Below, in pieces: positions 22,916 to 35,507 of a stretch of DNA of 64,000 nt; positions within the stretch are counted from its first letter, which is position 1; each line of letters begins with the position of its first letter. The stretch comes from Arthrobotrys musiformis (Eukaryota > Ascomycota > Orbiliomycetes > Orbiliales > Orbiliaceae), in contig JAVHJL010000006.1 in the NCBI GenBank assembly GCA_036971715.1, forward strand, positions 496,001 to 560,000, in the 5' to 3' direction. A program made the translations under genes and the position numbers. The notes under the pieces were generated by a model, which was not told where the DNA came from, did not search any database, and saw only the letters and a program-made list of their open reading frames with translations.

Positions 22916-24831
22916 TTATATGGCGAGGAAGGCGGCGAGGAATGCAAAAAATGCGGCAAGTTGGAGGATGCATTGAGGTGTCAGGATAGAGGCACCTGAA
23001 TTGTCAGATGGCCCTGCGGTTGGTGTCTCTGTCGCGGGGTTGGTGTTCCCGGGTTCGGCATTCGGGTTCGTGGTGGATGTGCTGAGGGATGAGGGGAGCG
23101 TACTGATCTGGTCTGTGTTTCCGGGGTCTGTATTTCCAGGATCTGTATTTACGGGCCCGGTATCCCCAGGTCCACGGGTGCCTTGAGGAGATTCTGACTC
23201 GGAGGGCTGTCCTGATGGCGAATCTGATGTTGGGTTTTGGGGATTTGAGCCAGTTGTGCCCGGCGATCCATCGACAGGTTGGGTCTCAGACGGTGTCCCG
23301 CTGGTTGCAGGTGGGTTTGTTTCTACGGGCTGTCCATCGGTGGTAGGGTTCGGCTGGGCTGGTGGCCCTGAAGGGTCGCCGCCATCAGAAGGAGAGGGTG
23401 TAGGGGTTGTATCAACCTGGGCCGGTGCGCCTGTTTATTCGATACCTGATTAGCTGGGGGTTTCCACAAATTGAGATTGGTGGAAGTGTTATATCAACTT
23501 ACGGGTCCTGGAGCTTGAACCACCAGTCGTAGGGAAGAACTCAGAGCCAATTGTTATTGTCTCCTCATCAAAAGATGTCAAAGTAACCTGGGGATCCAGA
23601 ACTTGCGGTCGGCCGCATTCGAATACGGTCCGCGGGAAAATCTGGGGTCCTCCGGCGAAACATTTCGTGATATCCGGGTACTGGGAGATATAAAACGGGT
23701 CGGAAATAATGTAGTCGAGAACGTCTTGGGGGAAGTAACCCCACATCTCCTGAGGGATGTTGTTGGGAATGGCACATCCTTCGCTATCGAAGCTGATTGT
23801 TTCCGAAGCTGGGGCGATTCTAACGTAGGGTTTTGTCATAGTTATTTCTGCGACTACGCTAGGCTTCGTGCCACCGGTGGGTGTGAATGTGCAGTCTAAT
23901 GTGAACGCGCCTGTTGTGACAGACGTCTTGGTGGTAGTCCCCGTACCGCCATTGTCGTCTTCGATCGTCTCCGTGAATGAGAATACATCTGGGGTGCAGG
24001 TTCCTAGCTTGCCGTAATACGCTTGTGCGTAAGTGTTTATTCCTGTGAATTTTCTGCTGCCTGGTATACCCATCTCAGGGTTATACTGATTCCAGGAGGC
24101 GGTGACACAGGCGGCATTTCCGTTGCGGTCGACTACTGGCGGGACAGTTATGATTTTGAAGGAGTTATACACATTGAATGCGCTTGGGGAGAAACTGGAA
24201 TCGATTTAGTAGACTTGTTAGAGTCGTATTCAGTGACCCGCACATAGATTGGATAACTTACACTGTCGTCCCACAGGTAACAATCTTTGACCCTTCCTTC
24301 CTGCCCAATTGAGTCGAACTGACTTTTAGATCCAGACCCGTCGCTTTATTGTATTTGTACCCTAGCGGAGGTCTCAATGGATCCGTGACGGTATACAATT
24401 CCTCCCAAAACTGCCCAGGCGGTGGTCGATAGGTCGGATTGATCCTCGTGTAAGTCCTCGATTCTATCCTCGTGACCCTCGTCTTAGGGTACACGGAGAC
24501 GTGCGTCGTCACCGCATGTACAGTTTCGGTAACAGTGAATGTGTAACGACGCCAGTAGTAATCATCTATCCGGTCTTGGACGATGAAGCAGCACGAGTCG
24601 GCCGCCGTAGATGTTATAGGGGTTCGCGTATCCGAGATGTTTCCTGAGATGGCTGGATAGGTGTTAGATCTTATCATCCCCAATCCAATTGAAATCTGAT
24701 AAAAACTTTTTTTTTTTTTTTCTTTATCACAAAAAGAGAATGCGCATACCTATCGTCTCAGGGTTCCCTTCGACCCCTCTTATTAGAATTAACCGTATGA
24801 ATAGGCCAAGAAGAGCTTCGGGCAAAAACAT
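22916..24831 (-). CDS. GPI-anchored secreted protein
   Basis: Four exons, 24750-24831, 24262-24643, 23503-24194 and 22916-23430, total 1671 nt and give 556 aa. The start exon encodes a signal peptide (MFLPEALLGLFIRLILI). The middle has many Thr/Ser/Tyr residues and paired cysteines (DSCCFIVQD, VTCGTT, NAACVTASW, LDCTF), as in a folded extracellular domain. The last exon is a Pro/Thr/Gly/Asn stalk with short NTDPG repeats, probably O-glycosylated. It is followed by a small-residue site (SDNSGAS) and a hydrophobic C-terminus (LQLAAFFAFLAAFLAI), the signature of GPI attachment. It is expected at the plasma membrane or cell wall. I do not recognise the folded domain. Its tail converges on the end of NTE1, 299 nt away. 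Confidence 0.85.
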
Positions 24832-26103
24832 CGCGAGGCTTAACGTTATCTCGGGAACATATGGTTGGTTGACTCGTCATTCATGCAGCTGCACAGCAGC
24901 ATCCACCATAAAAGAACCAGGAAACAAAAAACGGGACTTTTTGACAGGTCTTTAAGCCGCTTCAGACATGCAGGAGAAAAATCTGGAAAAAATCGAGGGT
25001 TTCGGGAGGCTCAATGACGGTATTATATGGAGCAATTCAGAACTTCCAGGCATAGATCTGTTTCTTTTCCTCCCCCAAAGAAGTGCTGTCGATAAAAAAG
25101 TAAGGAGCACCTCGTTAGGCTTGCAGATAAGTTGTGCAACATGAAATATTGAGGCTCGTTCCTTTCGTGTCCCCTTCTTCGGGCCCCTTGGCCTTGTCTG
25201 ATGGCCTCCAAGGAATGCACAGCCTCCGCTGACCAACGCGTTCTTTTGACACCTAGCTTCCAGTTGAATGGGCTGTCCTGCAACCTTCGTTCAACTGTCA
25301 CCGCGACAGGCGACGATGATATGCACTTGGCTTAGGCAGCTCTGCAAGGGTTTACTTGCGACTGTTCGCGGTGTTTGGGCAAATTGGAAATTACCCGGCT
25401 AAGGAATCGGCATATGTTTGCGGAGAAAAAACTGGAGGCCAACTGTGGCCCCGTGCGCTGGGGAGATTGCATCTCGAGAATCTTGAGTGTTTAGCTTCCA
25501 CCGTTTCTGGAAGTGCAAAAGGGCCCGTTTCGAGGCCGGGAAGGATTTTAGGAGGGCCATGATCAATTGCATTTGGCTGTTGAACAAGATTTCGCCGCTT
25601 GAGGGCCAAAGTCAACAGAGGCATCGATATCGAAGTCGACCCCCTTTGTACACATCATACAGGTATTGATAGGCATCTTTCTATGCAATACGTATGCAAT
25701 AGTAAGCTCGAACGCACCCGATGACTCGAAACTCTTCTTGAACAGAGTTAATATCAGTAGCCTAGACCTCGTTAAAAGCCAGACAGATCCAGGGGTTCAG
25801 AATAACCTACAAAACAAGCCAAGTCAAGACATTCGCGGCACGAAAAAAAAGGTCGTCTCCACAGATCCCATAAACCCACCTCCTCTTTTGTCATAGGCCG
25901 AAACAACCACCCGGAACCGATAGTTGGAAAGCCTCGAGGGGGACTGATATCTGATGCGGGAACTCGTTACCAAAAAGGTGTTTATCTCGACGTCGCGATC
26001 CGACAGGCCACGAGGTTGACATAAGCCTTCAACGCAAAACCCTGTTGCAACTTTATAATTACGTATACATAGTATACCCCTATATGCATCGATCTCATAT
26101 GCG
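24832..26103. other. Intergenic, no supported gene
   Basis: Upstream regions of two divergent genes. I looked here for a signal-peptide exon belonging to the peptidase-like gene at 26.1 kb and found no convincing candidate. Short frames on both strands overlap each other and have no motif. Confidence 0.4.
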
Positions 26104-27864
26104 ATGCGGGAACCCATTGATACCGATAATTCTCTACAGCGGCGGGATATCGCCACCCCCTTTCCAGTCGAAGTTGATCCTTCGCAAGAATGGTACGCAT
26201 AGCCATCGCATCTCCTAAGTCGACTGAGATAGAATTCGAAAGTCTCGATCCTCTAACGCATATATAATCAAAAAGGGACGGGAACGATGGTCCTTGGTCA
26301 ACCTTTGCCGTTCGGGTTGGAACCCCACCACAAGTCGTTAGGGTGCTGCCCGGCACTGGGTCGAATCAGCAGATGGTAGTCCTTCCGGAGGGATGTATGG
26401 CATCGCAGGATACATCGGCATGCCCAAACCTACGTGGGCTCACCTTCAAGGCGAATGAGTCTACAACATGGGAAAACAATACACTCTACTCTTCGACATC
26501 GATATACAGTCTCGGCGTTGAGAAAAGACTAGGGTATCAGGGAAACGGGCTTTTTGGATACGACAATCTCACTTTAGGTTGGCTAGGGAGCGATGGACCG
26601 AGTTCGAACAACCAGAGCATAGCGGGTATCGCGACCAAAGATTTCTTCCTTGGTGTTCTCGGGCTAAATCCAAGGCCCACCAACTTCTCGACTTTCAACA
26701 ACCCAGTACCGAGTCTTTTGCAGAACCTCAGGGACACACAAAAGATAGCAAGTTTGTCGTGGAGCTATACGGCCGGGAATCAATACCGTAAGCTTCCTTT
26801 ATAAACCGGTGAGGTTTTAGCTTAAGTTCTAACTTTATCCGTCCACAGGATTCAACAACGTCCTCGGGCAATTAATTCTCGGGGGCTACGATAGATCACG
26901 ATTTGTTAGCAATCAAATATATATTCCATTCGATTCTCAGGACGTGGTAGACTTGAGCGTCAACATCGAAAGTATTACCAGCTCTGATGCCAATGGAACA
27001 CAAGCGCTGTTGCCATCAAAGGGCATAAGCGCCTATCTCGACTCCTCTGTCTCGCAGATATGGTTGCCCCTCGATGCATGCCGAAGATTCGAGGACGACT
27101 TTGGTATTATCTGGAACCAGGATTTGGAATTATACTTGGTCAACAATACACAGCATGAAAAACTCCTCTCACGGAATGCGAATATTATATTCAAAATTGG
27201 GCATTTTTCTACAAACCAGACTGTTGATATTACGTTTCCGTACGCTGCTTTCGACCTTACACTCAGCTACCCGTTTACAACAAACCCGGTCCGGTACTTT
27301 CCGTTAAAAAGGGCTACAAACGACACCCAATATACACTTGGGAGAGTCTTCTTCCAGGAGGCTTATGTAATAGCGGACTACGAGAGAAAGAACTTTTCGG
27401 TCTCTCAATGCAGCTGGGATGCGAGTCTAGAAAAAGATATCCAAGTGATCTTCCCTCTTCAGAATGGCCAAATTCCTCACAGCGATAACCCCGCCGCAAG
27501 GCTCCACCCAGGGGCTCTTGCAGGAATCGCAATTGGTGTATTCTCCGGGTTTATTATTGCGGCCTACTTCATATTCAGATACTTTGTCAAGCCGAAAATG
27601 GTACAGAATGGCACAAGCAGGTCGGGTCCGTCAACGGATTCTTGCGAAGATGATAAGCGTGGAGAATTTGATGATATCCCGCCTCCCACGCCATACCAGG
27701 CACATCTCTGGGCCTCCAATGAAGATGCGGCAAGCGACGTCAGTGGCGCCTCAATAAGATCGGAGAACATGACTATTGCATCTTCTATAGTACCCAGCCA
27801 TCGAACTCAGCAAAGCCAGCGCGGAACGAGCCCCACGCGAGACAAATCCAATCCCTTGGTTTGA
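26104..27864 (+). CDS. Aspartic-peptidase-like (A1 fold) single-pass membrane protein, probably inactive
   Basis: Exons (26104 or 26140)-26192, 26276-26787 and 26849-27864 join in phase, giving 538 aa from the ATG at 26104. PSQEW-DGNDGPWSTFAV and VGTPPQVVRV are the usual N-terminal lobe. Then AGIATKDFFLGVLGLNPRP, TAGNQYRF, LGQLILGGYD and the late DTQYTLGRVFFQEAYVIADY follow the fungal A1-like family. The first active-site loop reads LPGTGSN where active enzymes have DTGSS, so that Asp is absent. The second loop reads LDSSVSQIW. After a potential glycosylated ectodomain comes a membrane helix (ALAGIAIGVFSGFIIAAYF) and a Ser-rich cytosolic tail. No signal peptide is found at the apparent start. 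CTACAG at 26134-26139 could instead be an acceptor for an unseen first exon. Confidence 0.8.
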
Positions 27865-28506
27865 AACCTAGCTACTGGCTTACTAGCTCCCCATTTAACT
27901 TTTCGCCTGGTCCCGCCGGTCCCAGGGCCCGCCCTTCCTTCCCTTATCTATCTTTCTATCTCTCGACTTATAAGCTTATCTCTGCGAGCTACTGCATGCA
28001 TATCAAATATCAAACGCAGATGCTCGTCTGCATGAGATCTCGCTAGCCTCGAATCCCGGCGAACAGGATGTGTTGCGATGAACAATTACCACGCCCGGAA
28101 CCAGCCGACTTCCACGGAGATTGGCATCCGGCAGGCATCCAAAGCTAGCCCAGACTTACATGGCATCCACGACTCGAATTGACTCGAATCTAGCCGTCGA
28201 GATCTGTTTCAACTGCACGTTGTCCATTCCTCAGAGATCTGGTGGTCCCCGACCGAGATCCTCAAAAGGGGCAGGTGGTGGGGGCTCCAATCGGCGCCAT
28301 GGCTTGGATAAGGCAGCTCAGCACTAGCTAGTCGCACAGCAGAAACCTGGACGGCGGAAATCTATATCTTGGTCCACATTCCCATCATTCCACATCGCTG
28401 GTTTTTCGACCTGGTTCCTCTTTTTCTCCTCTTTTATTCGTTCGTCGCTGTCGTCATCGTGGTCTTCAGACCCCCGAAGAACAACAAATAAAACTTCGGA
28501 ACTTTG
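27865..28506. promoter_or_regulatory. Upstream region of guanine deaminase gene
   Basis: This gap of about 640 nt ends in a CT-rich stretch (28380-28470) typical of a fungal leader. I recognise no specific element such as a GATA pair with confidence. Confidence 0.35.
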
Positions 28507-30149
28507 ATGTTTGGCTTTGGGACTCGAAACTTAATATTGAGCTCAAAGACCGTGATACTCCGACGCCCTGTCGCTTATCTTAAGCCTTATAATCGTCCCC
28601 AACAACGAGCAGTCACAATGGCGGCATCAAGTCGGAAATACAAAGTAGTTAATGCTCCAACCATTTATTTTGGTACCTTTATTCACAGTCCTCGGGATGA
28701 AGCTTCCCAGCTCGATATCTTCGAGGACGGTGCAATTGGTGTAAATTCCGAGGGTGTAATCGAGTTCGTCGAAAGGGGTGCCAAGGATATTGATAGTATC
28801 GTGGATAAGCATCCTGGCTTCAAAGGTGCCGAAGTGGTTCAGACAAAGCCGGGAAAGGCACAATTTTTCTTCCCTGGGTTTATTGGTATGATAGGCCTCT
28901 AGTCGCAAATGCTGAAGGCAGGGGCTATCGCTGACTGACAAATTCTCTGATCGCCCACATAGATACCCATATCCACGCTCCACAGTATCCGAATGCCGGT
29001 GTTTTCGGGTCCTCAACCCTCCTGGACTGGTTGAACAAATACACTTTCCCTCGGGAAGCTTCCCTTTCGTCCCTCTCTGCCGCCCGAACGATATACTCCC
29101 GCTGTGTCGCCCGTACCTTGTCCCATGGAACCACTACAGCAGCATACTACGCCACCATTCACGTTCCAGCCACCAACCTCCTCGCCGATATTTGCTCTGC
29201 CGCCGGTCAGCGAGCCTTCGTAGGCCGTGTTTGTATGGACCATAAGGATATCAATCCAGACTATTACCGCGACGAAAGCGCCGATGAGAGTATCGCGAAC
29301 ACTTGTCTTTGTATCGACCATATCAAAAAGATCGATCCAAACTACGAGCTCGTATCCCCCATCATCACTCCTCGATTCGCACCAAGCTGTACAACCGAAG
29401 CTCTCGAGAAATTGGGGAAATTGGCGAAGGAGACCGGTCTTCCGTGCCAGACTCATATCAGCGAAAATCGTAACGAGATTCAGCTAGTGAAGAAGCTATT
29501 CCCGGATTACGACAGCTATGCGGAGGTGTACGATGCGTTCGGGTTATTGACGCCGAAGATGATCCTAGGCCATGCAATCTACCTCAGCAAGAAGGAAATG
29601 GAGCTGATCAAGAGCCGGGACGCAAAGGTGTCGCATTGCCCGGTTAGCAACAGCGCCTTGACAAGCGGTGGTGCGAAGGTGAGATGGTTGATGAACGGCG
29701 GAGTTACTGTCGGCCTGGGGACGGACGTGAGTGGAGGGTATAGTCCCAGCATCCTGGAAGCTGTCAGAGCGACAACTCTAGTCAGCCGGCATGTTGCGCT
29801 GTCAGATGGCGACGAGTGCAAGCTCAGCGTCGAGGAGTCCCTCTACCTAGCCACCCGAGGTGGTGCCAAGGTAGTCGGCCTGGAGAACAAGATTGGCGGA
29901 TTCGAAGTTGGCATGGAATGGGATGCCCAGCTAATCGGACTCGAGCTTGTGGAGACGACGGGAGACGAATTCGCAGAAACGGAAGTGGTAGATAAGCTTG
30001 TATTTGAGGGTCCGAAGAGCGCGGGCCAAGTTGATGTCTTTGGCTGGGAAACCTGGGATGATAAGGTAGCCAAGTGGGTCTATAATGGTGACGACAGGAA
30101 CACGCTAGATGTCTGGGTCAAGGGCCGGAAAGTGTGGAGTCGGACATAA
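28507..30149 (+). CDS. Guanine deaminase
   Basis: Two exons, 28507-28885 and 28963-30149, give 521 aa from the first ATG or 484 aa from the second ATG at 28618. The shorter form fits the usual size of fungal guanine deaminases (about 490 aa). Family motifs are clear: the intron falls just before DTHIHAPQYPN, the first metal-binding HxH. Then come TLSHGTTTAAYY, the substrate-site VGRVCMD, CQTHISEN with a metal His, HAIYLS, HCPVSNSAL, and GLGTDVSGG with the metal Asp. The enzyme hydrolyses guanine to xanthine and ammonia in the cytosol, part of purine salvage and nitrogen use. The 37-residue extension before the second ATG is basic and free of acidic residues. Confidence 0.95.
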
Positions 30150-31517
30150 GCAAATCCCCCACACGACCCCAGCGGCGGCGAAGACGAGAGCGACGATACA
30201 GGTTGTGTCTGCATCGTGTCCTTTGCGGGTGAGGTACCCATGATTCGTTCATTCCTTGCAACTTTCAGCATTATATTTTTAGAGTAGATTTATTGCGTAG
30301 AGAGTACCTAATCTATACATAATATTACAGCAATTCCCACTTAGCCATTCCGCCAAATATGCTTTGCTTTCGTGATATAGGTATCGATGTATAGATGTAC
30401 CATGTTGTGCATATGGCCGAAATGACAGATTTCTCGAGATATCGTTTCAGGGCGAAGGGTCGACGGCTGCATGGCTCGGGTTGCTCCGTATTGGTCTCGG
30501 ACAAAAGCTAACATGCAGCGGAGAAGTGGAATATTTTTTCTTTATTGATCATATGCTTGAAGCCCCAATAAAACATCGATCTAGACAGGTGTCGAAGCAT
30601 CCCGATCCCAATAATACCGCCTCCGCATTCTGGTGAATCCTGTCATTTGCATTTGAGCGTCCATGCATATACCGCATTTCGCACATGGCCCTTTTCGGTG
30701 TGGCCAGACCGTCGGAGTTCCCCGCCACAGCCATTTGTGGCCTGATCCTCACCAAAATTCCACACCATCGATAAGCTTTCACAGCCCTACAAACTGCCCC
30801 CTTCCGTAAGACCCAAAGCAAAAAATCTCAGACTTTACCCAAAAATCACACCACTGTCATTCCAACCGCACGCAACTGCAGGCTTCAACACCTCCTTTTC
30901 TCTGTAGACGTAGTTTGACTGTGGCCTGACATTATGCCCTTTTCGACAGGCCCATGTTGTAATTTGGCGTTCGTTTTGCGTTGTTTCTCTCTGTTTTCGC
31001 AGACAGACCACTTCAGCTGACCACACAACCACAGGCGAGGAAGGATAAGCTCGCAAGAAAGCATACAGGAACGAGATATTCCGAACCCGACGAATGGCGA
31101 ATGCAAGATTACTACGGGTTTTTTGATTTTCGGTTCCGTAAATTATCCGCAGGCATGTCGTATATAAGTTTCCCAGAAGCAGTGTGACTTCTGCTTTTTC
31201 CTTCCTGTATCATCATCATCATCAGATCATATCAAGACACTCAGTCTACAATCAACAGCCTTTTCTATATATATCTCGTATATATACATACACACATCTT
31301 CCCAAGATCTCTCTTCTCAGATCTCAAACAGAAATTCAATCTATAAAAGCTTCGCATTAATATAAGCTTATATCAACGTCCTACATATTTCCGATACATA
31401 TACATTGCATCCTTCCTGCAAGCCACATTCGAATTCGATCATCTTGATCCAAAGTTCCACGGACATATAAAAAAACAAAGAACTTCCTGTTCCAACCTTC
31501 TATTAAACAAATTCAAA
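30150..31517. promoter_or_regulatory. Upstream region with long leader of the small mitochondrial-type gene
   Basis: About 1.4 kb separates the genes. TATAAAAG (about 31342) lies 175 nt upstream of the ATG at 31518. It is followed by an AC/CT-rich, A-rich leader, a layout common in strongly expressed fungal genes. A short CATCAT run occurs at 31209-31221. Nothing else is recognised. Confidence 0.4.
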
Positions 31518-31781
31518 ATGCTCTCCACCGTCGCCCGCCGATCTGCCGTCCAGGCCTTCCAAACCACCTCCCGCCGCATGGCCAGCACAGCTGCTCATCC
31601 ACCATCGAGCGTTCACACCAAAATCACCGCTGGAATCGGCAGCCACGTTAAGGGATCGAGTCCAGCTCTTGGCTTCTACACCGCCAGACTTGGACGAACG
31701 CTTACACTTGTCCTTCCCGGTGCTGCCTTCCTTGCCTGGCCGTGGGTTACCAGAGCCACCAGCTACTCTCCAAGATTATAG
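31518..31781 (+). CDS. Small protein with mitochondrial-type presequence
   Basis: Single exon, 87 aa, start in a good CAAAATG context. The N-terminus (MLSTVARRSAVQAFQTTSRR) is rich in Arg, Ser and Ala with no acidic residues, a classic matrix-targeting presequence. A single hydrophobic segment (LTLVLPGAAFLAWPWV) lies near the C-terminus, so a small inner-membrane protein is the likeliest reading, comparable in size to accessory respiratory-chain subunits. I compared it mentally with fungal Cox7a and Cox8 and saw no match. The product has no acidic residue at all. Confidence 0.7.
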   Translation: MLSTVARRSAVQAFQTTSRRMASTAAHPPSSVHTKITAGIGSHVKGSSPALGFYTARLGRTLTLVLPGAAFLAWPWVTRATSYSPRL

Positions 31782-32643
31782 AGTACCCTCTCTATATGAA
31801 GTCTTCTGCGATGGAGCAAAAATAGAATAAATATATCTTTTTCTTTGTTTTTTCTGGTCTTTTTGTAGTATTATGATATATGGTGTGGATTAATATTTTG
31901 GAATCTTCGGATATTGCTGGATAGTTTACTCAGGGTTCTACAAGTTGGAGTTTCTCTTTTTTATATATTAGTTAGATATATATACTGTACATAGTGCATA
32001 TGCAGTTTTAAAGATTGGTTCGAATCAAATCAAAGAACAAATTTCAAAAAATCGATATCTTTCCAAAGTAGCTTCTATATCTATCATTGTTCATTTGCTA
32101 GCGATATATTTCTCATTTGACTTACAAGTCATTCGAGAGATATCATATGCGCATGAGAGTTCTGAAGTAGTGGCCATCGATACACTGCCGAGAAATATCT
32201 AACTCAGATGGATATTACAGTATGCATGTGTCCTTAGTGGTAATGGCTACTTCGTCCTCCGGATTAAGAGGGGATATAGTTAAGCTCCATTGGCAATTCT
32301 CAGCTCAGCTAATATGCTATTTTAAAAAGAGGTCACAAAAAAACTCCAGTCTAAATACAAAAATCACAAAAAGTAAAAGAAAGTCCATGCATGTACTCGA
32401 AGGCAAAAAAGAAATCCGTATGCGAATTGAAAGAAAACAGGGACAGAAAAGAAAGAAGAGAAAAAAAAAACAGGCAGGAGTAGAAGCGGATCGGGTGGGA
32501 AAGAATTGAAGGTATTTGAAAATAATTAAGGAAATAAATTTGGAAATTTTAAAAAGAAGAAATCCCCGCTCCTTTGATCCTGCTGAAACGAAGAAAAGTT
32601 GGCAAAGCTAAATGGCGGTGTGTGGTTGGCATTTATTATGTTT
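31782..32643. other. Intergenic, convergent 3' ends
   Basis: AT-rich gap holding the 3' regions of two convergent genes. A Lys/Arg-rich plus frame near 32222-32509 comes from an A-rich tract and is not supported as a gene. Confidence 0.5.
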
Positions 32644-34245
32644 TCATGAGCTTGGATTTGGTGCTACCAAGCTGGATGAGGCATGAGGCTGGTTGGGTGT
32701 TGTTGGGCTGCTCGCCTCGGCGTAGGATGGTAAATTGCTGATATTCTGTTTTACTTGGGTCTTCTTTTTCATGCGGCGATCTCGCATGGAGAGCTTCTTT
32801 GCGGGTTCGGTTGCTATTTTTATCAGAAGATATGTTGGTTAGCTAGGACCTACGCTATTGGTATTTTTTGAGAAGGAAAAAATAATTTTCGACTTACGCA
32901 TGTCCCATTGTTCGGTCCTGCTTCTTGTGCCCTGATAATAGGCGAATTTTCCTTCCTTATCGTCCCACCTGGCTGTCCAACCTTGAGGCAAAGACATCGG
33001 TGGAGGTGGCGGGGGTGCGAAATTATCCGGAACTGCAGTTTTTCCAGACGGTGCTTTCTTGAACTGAGGAGTCCGTCCAGACAATGTGCGCTCCAGCGAA
33101 GGATCGGATGGTTGGGCGCTAGGCGCTGGTGGCGCAATTGCCCGAATAGGAGCCTTTCCGGGAACAGCAGGTTCATCGGATAGATCTTTGAAGGGGTTAT
33201 TGTCCGCCAATTTGACGGAGGGCGAAGAAGGCGAAGAGTGCGTTGACGTTGGTGGAGTGATCTGGCTTGGTGTAGCTTCAACAGGGGGCGGTGCAAAGGA
33301 GAATCGTAAACCGTTCATGAGGCCCTTGGTAGCTGTGATTGGCGAAGCAGTTTGAAGATCCGAATCATCGTTGGACGCCACCTGTGTATTCAACCTTGGG
33401 GATTCAAAATCTCGCTGCTCGAGAATTGGCGACGCTGGCTTGAATGGCCCGTCTGCAACCTCGGCCAGATTTGGTGAGGCGGATCCCCATTTTCTGAACG
33501 GATTGGTGCCAGTTGGGCTTATGGGGGATGCCATTACACTAGCTGGGGAAGCCGGGATCGTAGGGAGTATCTGAGAATTTGTGCCTGGGATATACATCTG
33601 CGGCCTCGGTGGGGGTCCATTATGGACGTATATCGGCTCTGGTAGATTTGCGGGTCCTGCTACTAACTTCTGTGTCTCTACGGGCGCCGAAGAACCTGGA
33701 GCGTTTGTTTCGGCTTGAGCTTTCGCCCTTTCCTTCAATGGGTCGGAGTACAAATCGTCCTCAGGATCGTCGTATGACGCACTCGGGGGTGTAGGCTGGT
33801 TATTTGTAATAAGGCTCAGTTGCAATGGGGGAGACTTCTTCCCAGCGGATGGCGGCGGAGTCAGTTCGGAAGACGGTTTCGGCGCAGCCTCTTGTGTCGG
33901 AATTGGAGGTTGTTCATTGTCGATTCCGTAGGTATTCACAGATGTCGTACTTCTGCCCCCAAACGAACTCTTCCTGCGTAGCTCCTTTAGCGACGCCTTA
34001 GACCCAATCTTCCTCAATATCGACCCAGATCTCGATGGTGGTCTTTCACTGCTCTTCCCGCCAGTTTTCGCGCCTTCCTTCGAGCTTTCTTTCGACCTAT
34101 ATTTGGAAGGAACTGGTGGTGGAGGTGGTGGCGGCTCCGCGAAATGCTCAGAATAAGCTGGCTGAGGTTGTCGTGAGAATTCTCGGGACTTCTTGTTCCG
34201 CAGGTCCTGGACCAGCGATGCGAATTTGCTCTTGAACGACGACAT
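32644..34245 (-). CDS. WW-domain protein with long disordered region
   Basis: Two exons, 32898-34245 and 32644-32813, join in phase to give 505 aa. The first 400 residues are low-complexity Pro/Ser/Lys sequence with PPPPPPP runs near residues 38-45 and again just before the domain. A single WW domain spans about 419-450: LPQGWTARWDDKEGKFAYYQ supplies the first Trp and the Tyr-Tyr pair, and EQWDMP supplies the second Trp and closing Pro. The Pro comes from the first codons of exon 2, which supports the splice. WW domains bind proline-rich ligands. The tail after the domain is basic (MRDRRMKKK). Homologous fungal proteins of this layout are mostly uncharacterised; an adaptor role is inferred. 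Confidence 0.85.
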
Positions 34246-35507
34246 GGTTTTATACGAAGGGACAGTGGGTTTTCCGGTTCGGGGAGGGAGATATATGTAT
34301 AATTAAAAGGAAAGAATAATTTTGTACTTGCGAAACGAAAAGAAAGGAACCGGCCTGGGCGCAAGAGAAGAGGAGAAAAAGAGTATCCTTCCAGAAAGAA
34401 CTGTCGGAGCCTTATAACTTCTCTGGCGTGAAGTTGGATAAACTGACGCCTTGGCCAGGAGGTATGGACTTTCGATGTGCAAAAGTTAGATTATGAGCGC
34501 CTACACGCCAAATTGCCACCAAAAATAGGCCTGTTGGTAAGTTTGGAGTCCTTCTCTTTTCTGCGGGCACAGTTGAGGTTCCTCCTTGATGTCCTAAGCG
34601 CGTAGAGGGATAAGACGGTCGTCCAGAGAGGAAGTGAGGACGAGGGTATCTGTCGCTAGTGTTGCAGGATGCAGGAACGGGAGGCACATAAACGAAGGAC
34701 TACGTTCGGTCGAACAGATGTAAGTTCATCAACAGGGAGAGATGGGAGACGGAGGATACTCAAGAAACAAGTTCTATAAAAAAGAACGATGAGTCTGAGG
34801 TATATAGTTCAAGAAGGAAAGAGGAAAGGAGACTTGAGCTCCATAACTGTTTCCAAAAAGCCTTTGAGAAGCCCTCTCCGTCGACCATAGGGAAAATCTC
34901 CGACCTGCAAAACTTGATGCTCCCAGCCAACCAAAGACTCAGAACGCTCGCAGTGAATAACATTTTTTGGGCGAATTGGGCCTAACTGTTCAAGGTTTGT
35001 GCACCAGTGATGGCCCCATCCCGCCTGCAAGTCTCTCGGTTGAGCATTATGATTGATCCAATGGAATGACCCCGGTCCGCAAAGCCAAGTCTGTCGGCGC
35101 TTATTTTGCTGCCCCGCTTTCGAATTCGGTTTTGAGTAGGTGGGCAAACTCATGTGATTGGGCGACTGTCTGTCCAGGCTGTCTCATTGCGGGCCAGCCA
35201 TTGGTAGAAGGAGAGGGGAAAACACAATGCCCTTGTTCTTTGAAGCTGGAAATTCTATTCACTTTGGAATCACTTTGTGGAGGCATTTTGTGGCACGGCG
35301 GCGGAAGCGTGACTTTTTTTTTTTTCTTCTCCCTTGCCCATTGTATTCATAACGGCCGTGATCCAGCCTGGTTAGAGGTTTTCGATAGCAAACATGACTG
35401 GTCTTGTATCAAAGCCAGCTTTTATTATAACCTAGCTAGCCGGCCCAACAAAATGTCAAAACACCAAAATAAGGAAAGAAATAGAGCAGCAATCCGATCG
35501 CACCAAT
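34246..35507. other. Intergenic, no supported gene
   Basis: Upstream region of the WW-domain gene and 3' side of the DUF427 gene. Frames on both strands overlap without motifs. A run of Ts lies near 35317. Confidence 0.45.

Noticed and set aside
32222..32509. Lys/Arg-rich 95-residue plus frame
   Set aside because: An A-rich 3' region produces the Lys codons; no motif or conserved-looking sequence.
34412..34687. 91-residue minus frame upstream of the WW-domain gene
   Set aside because: No motif, lies in a promoter-like gap, and overlapping frames are equally open.
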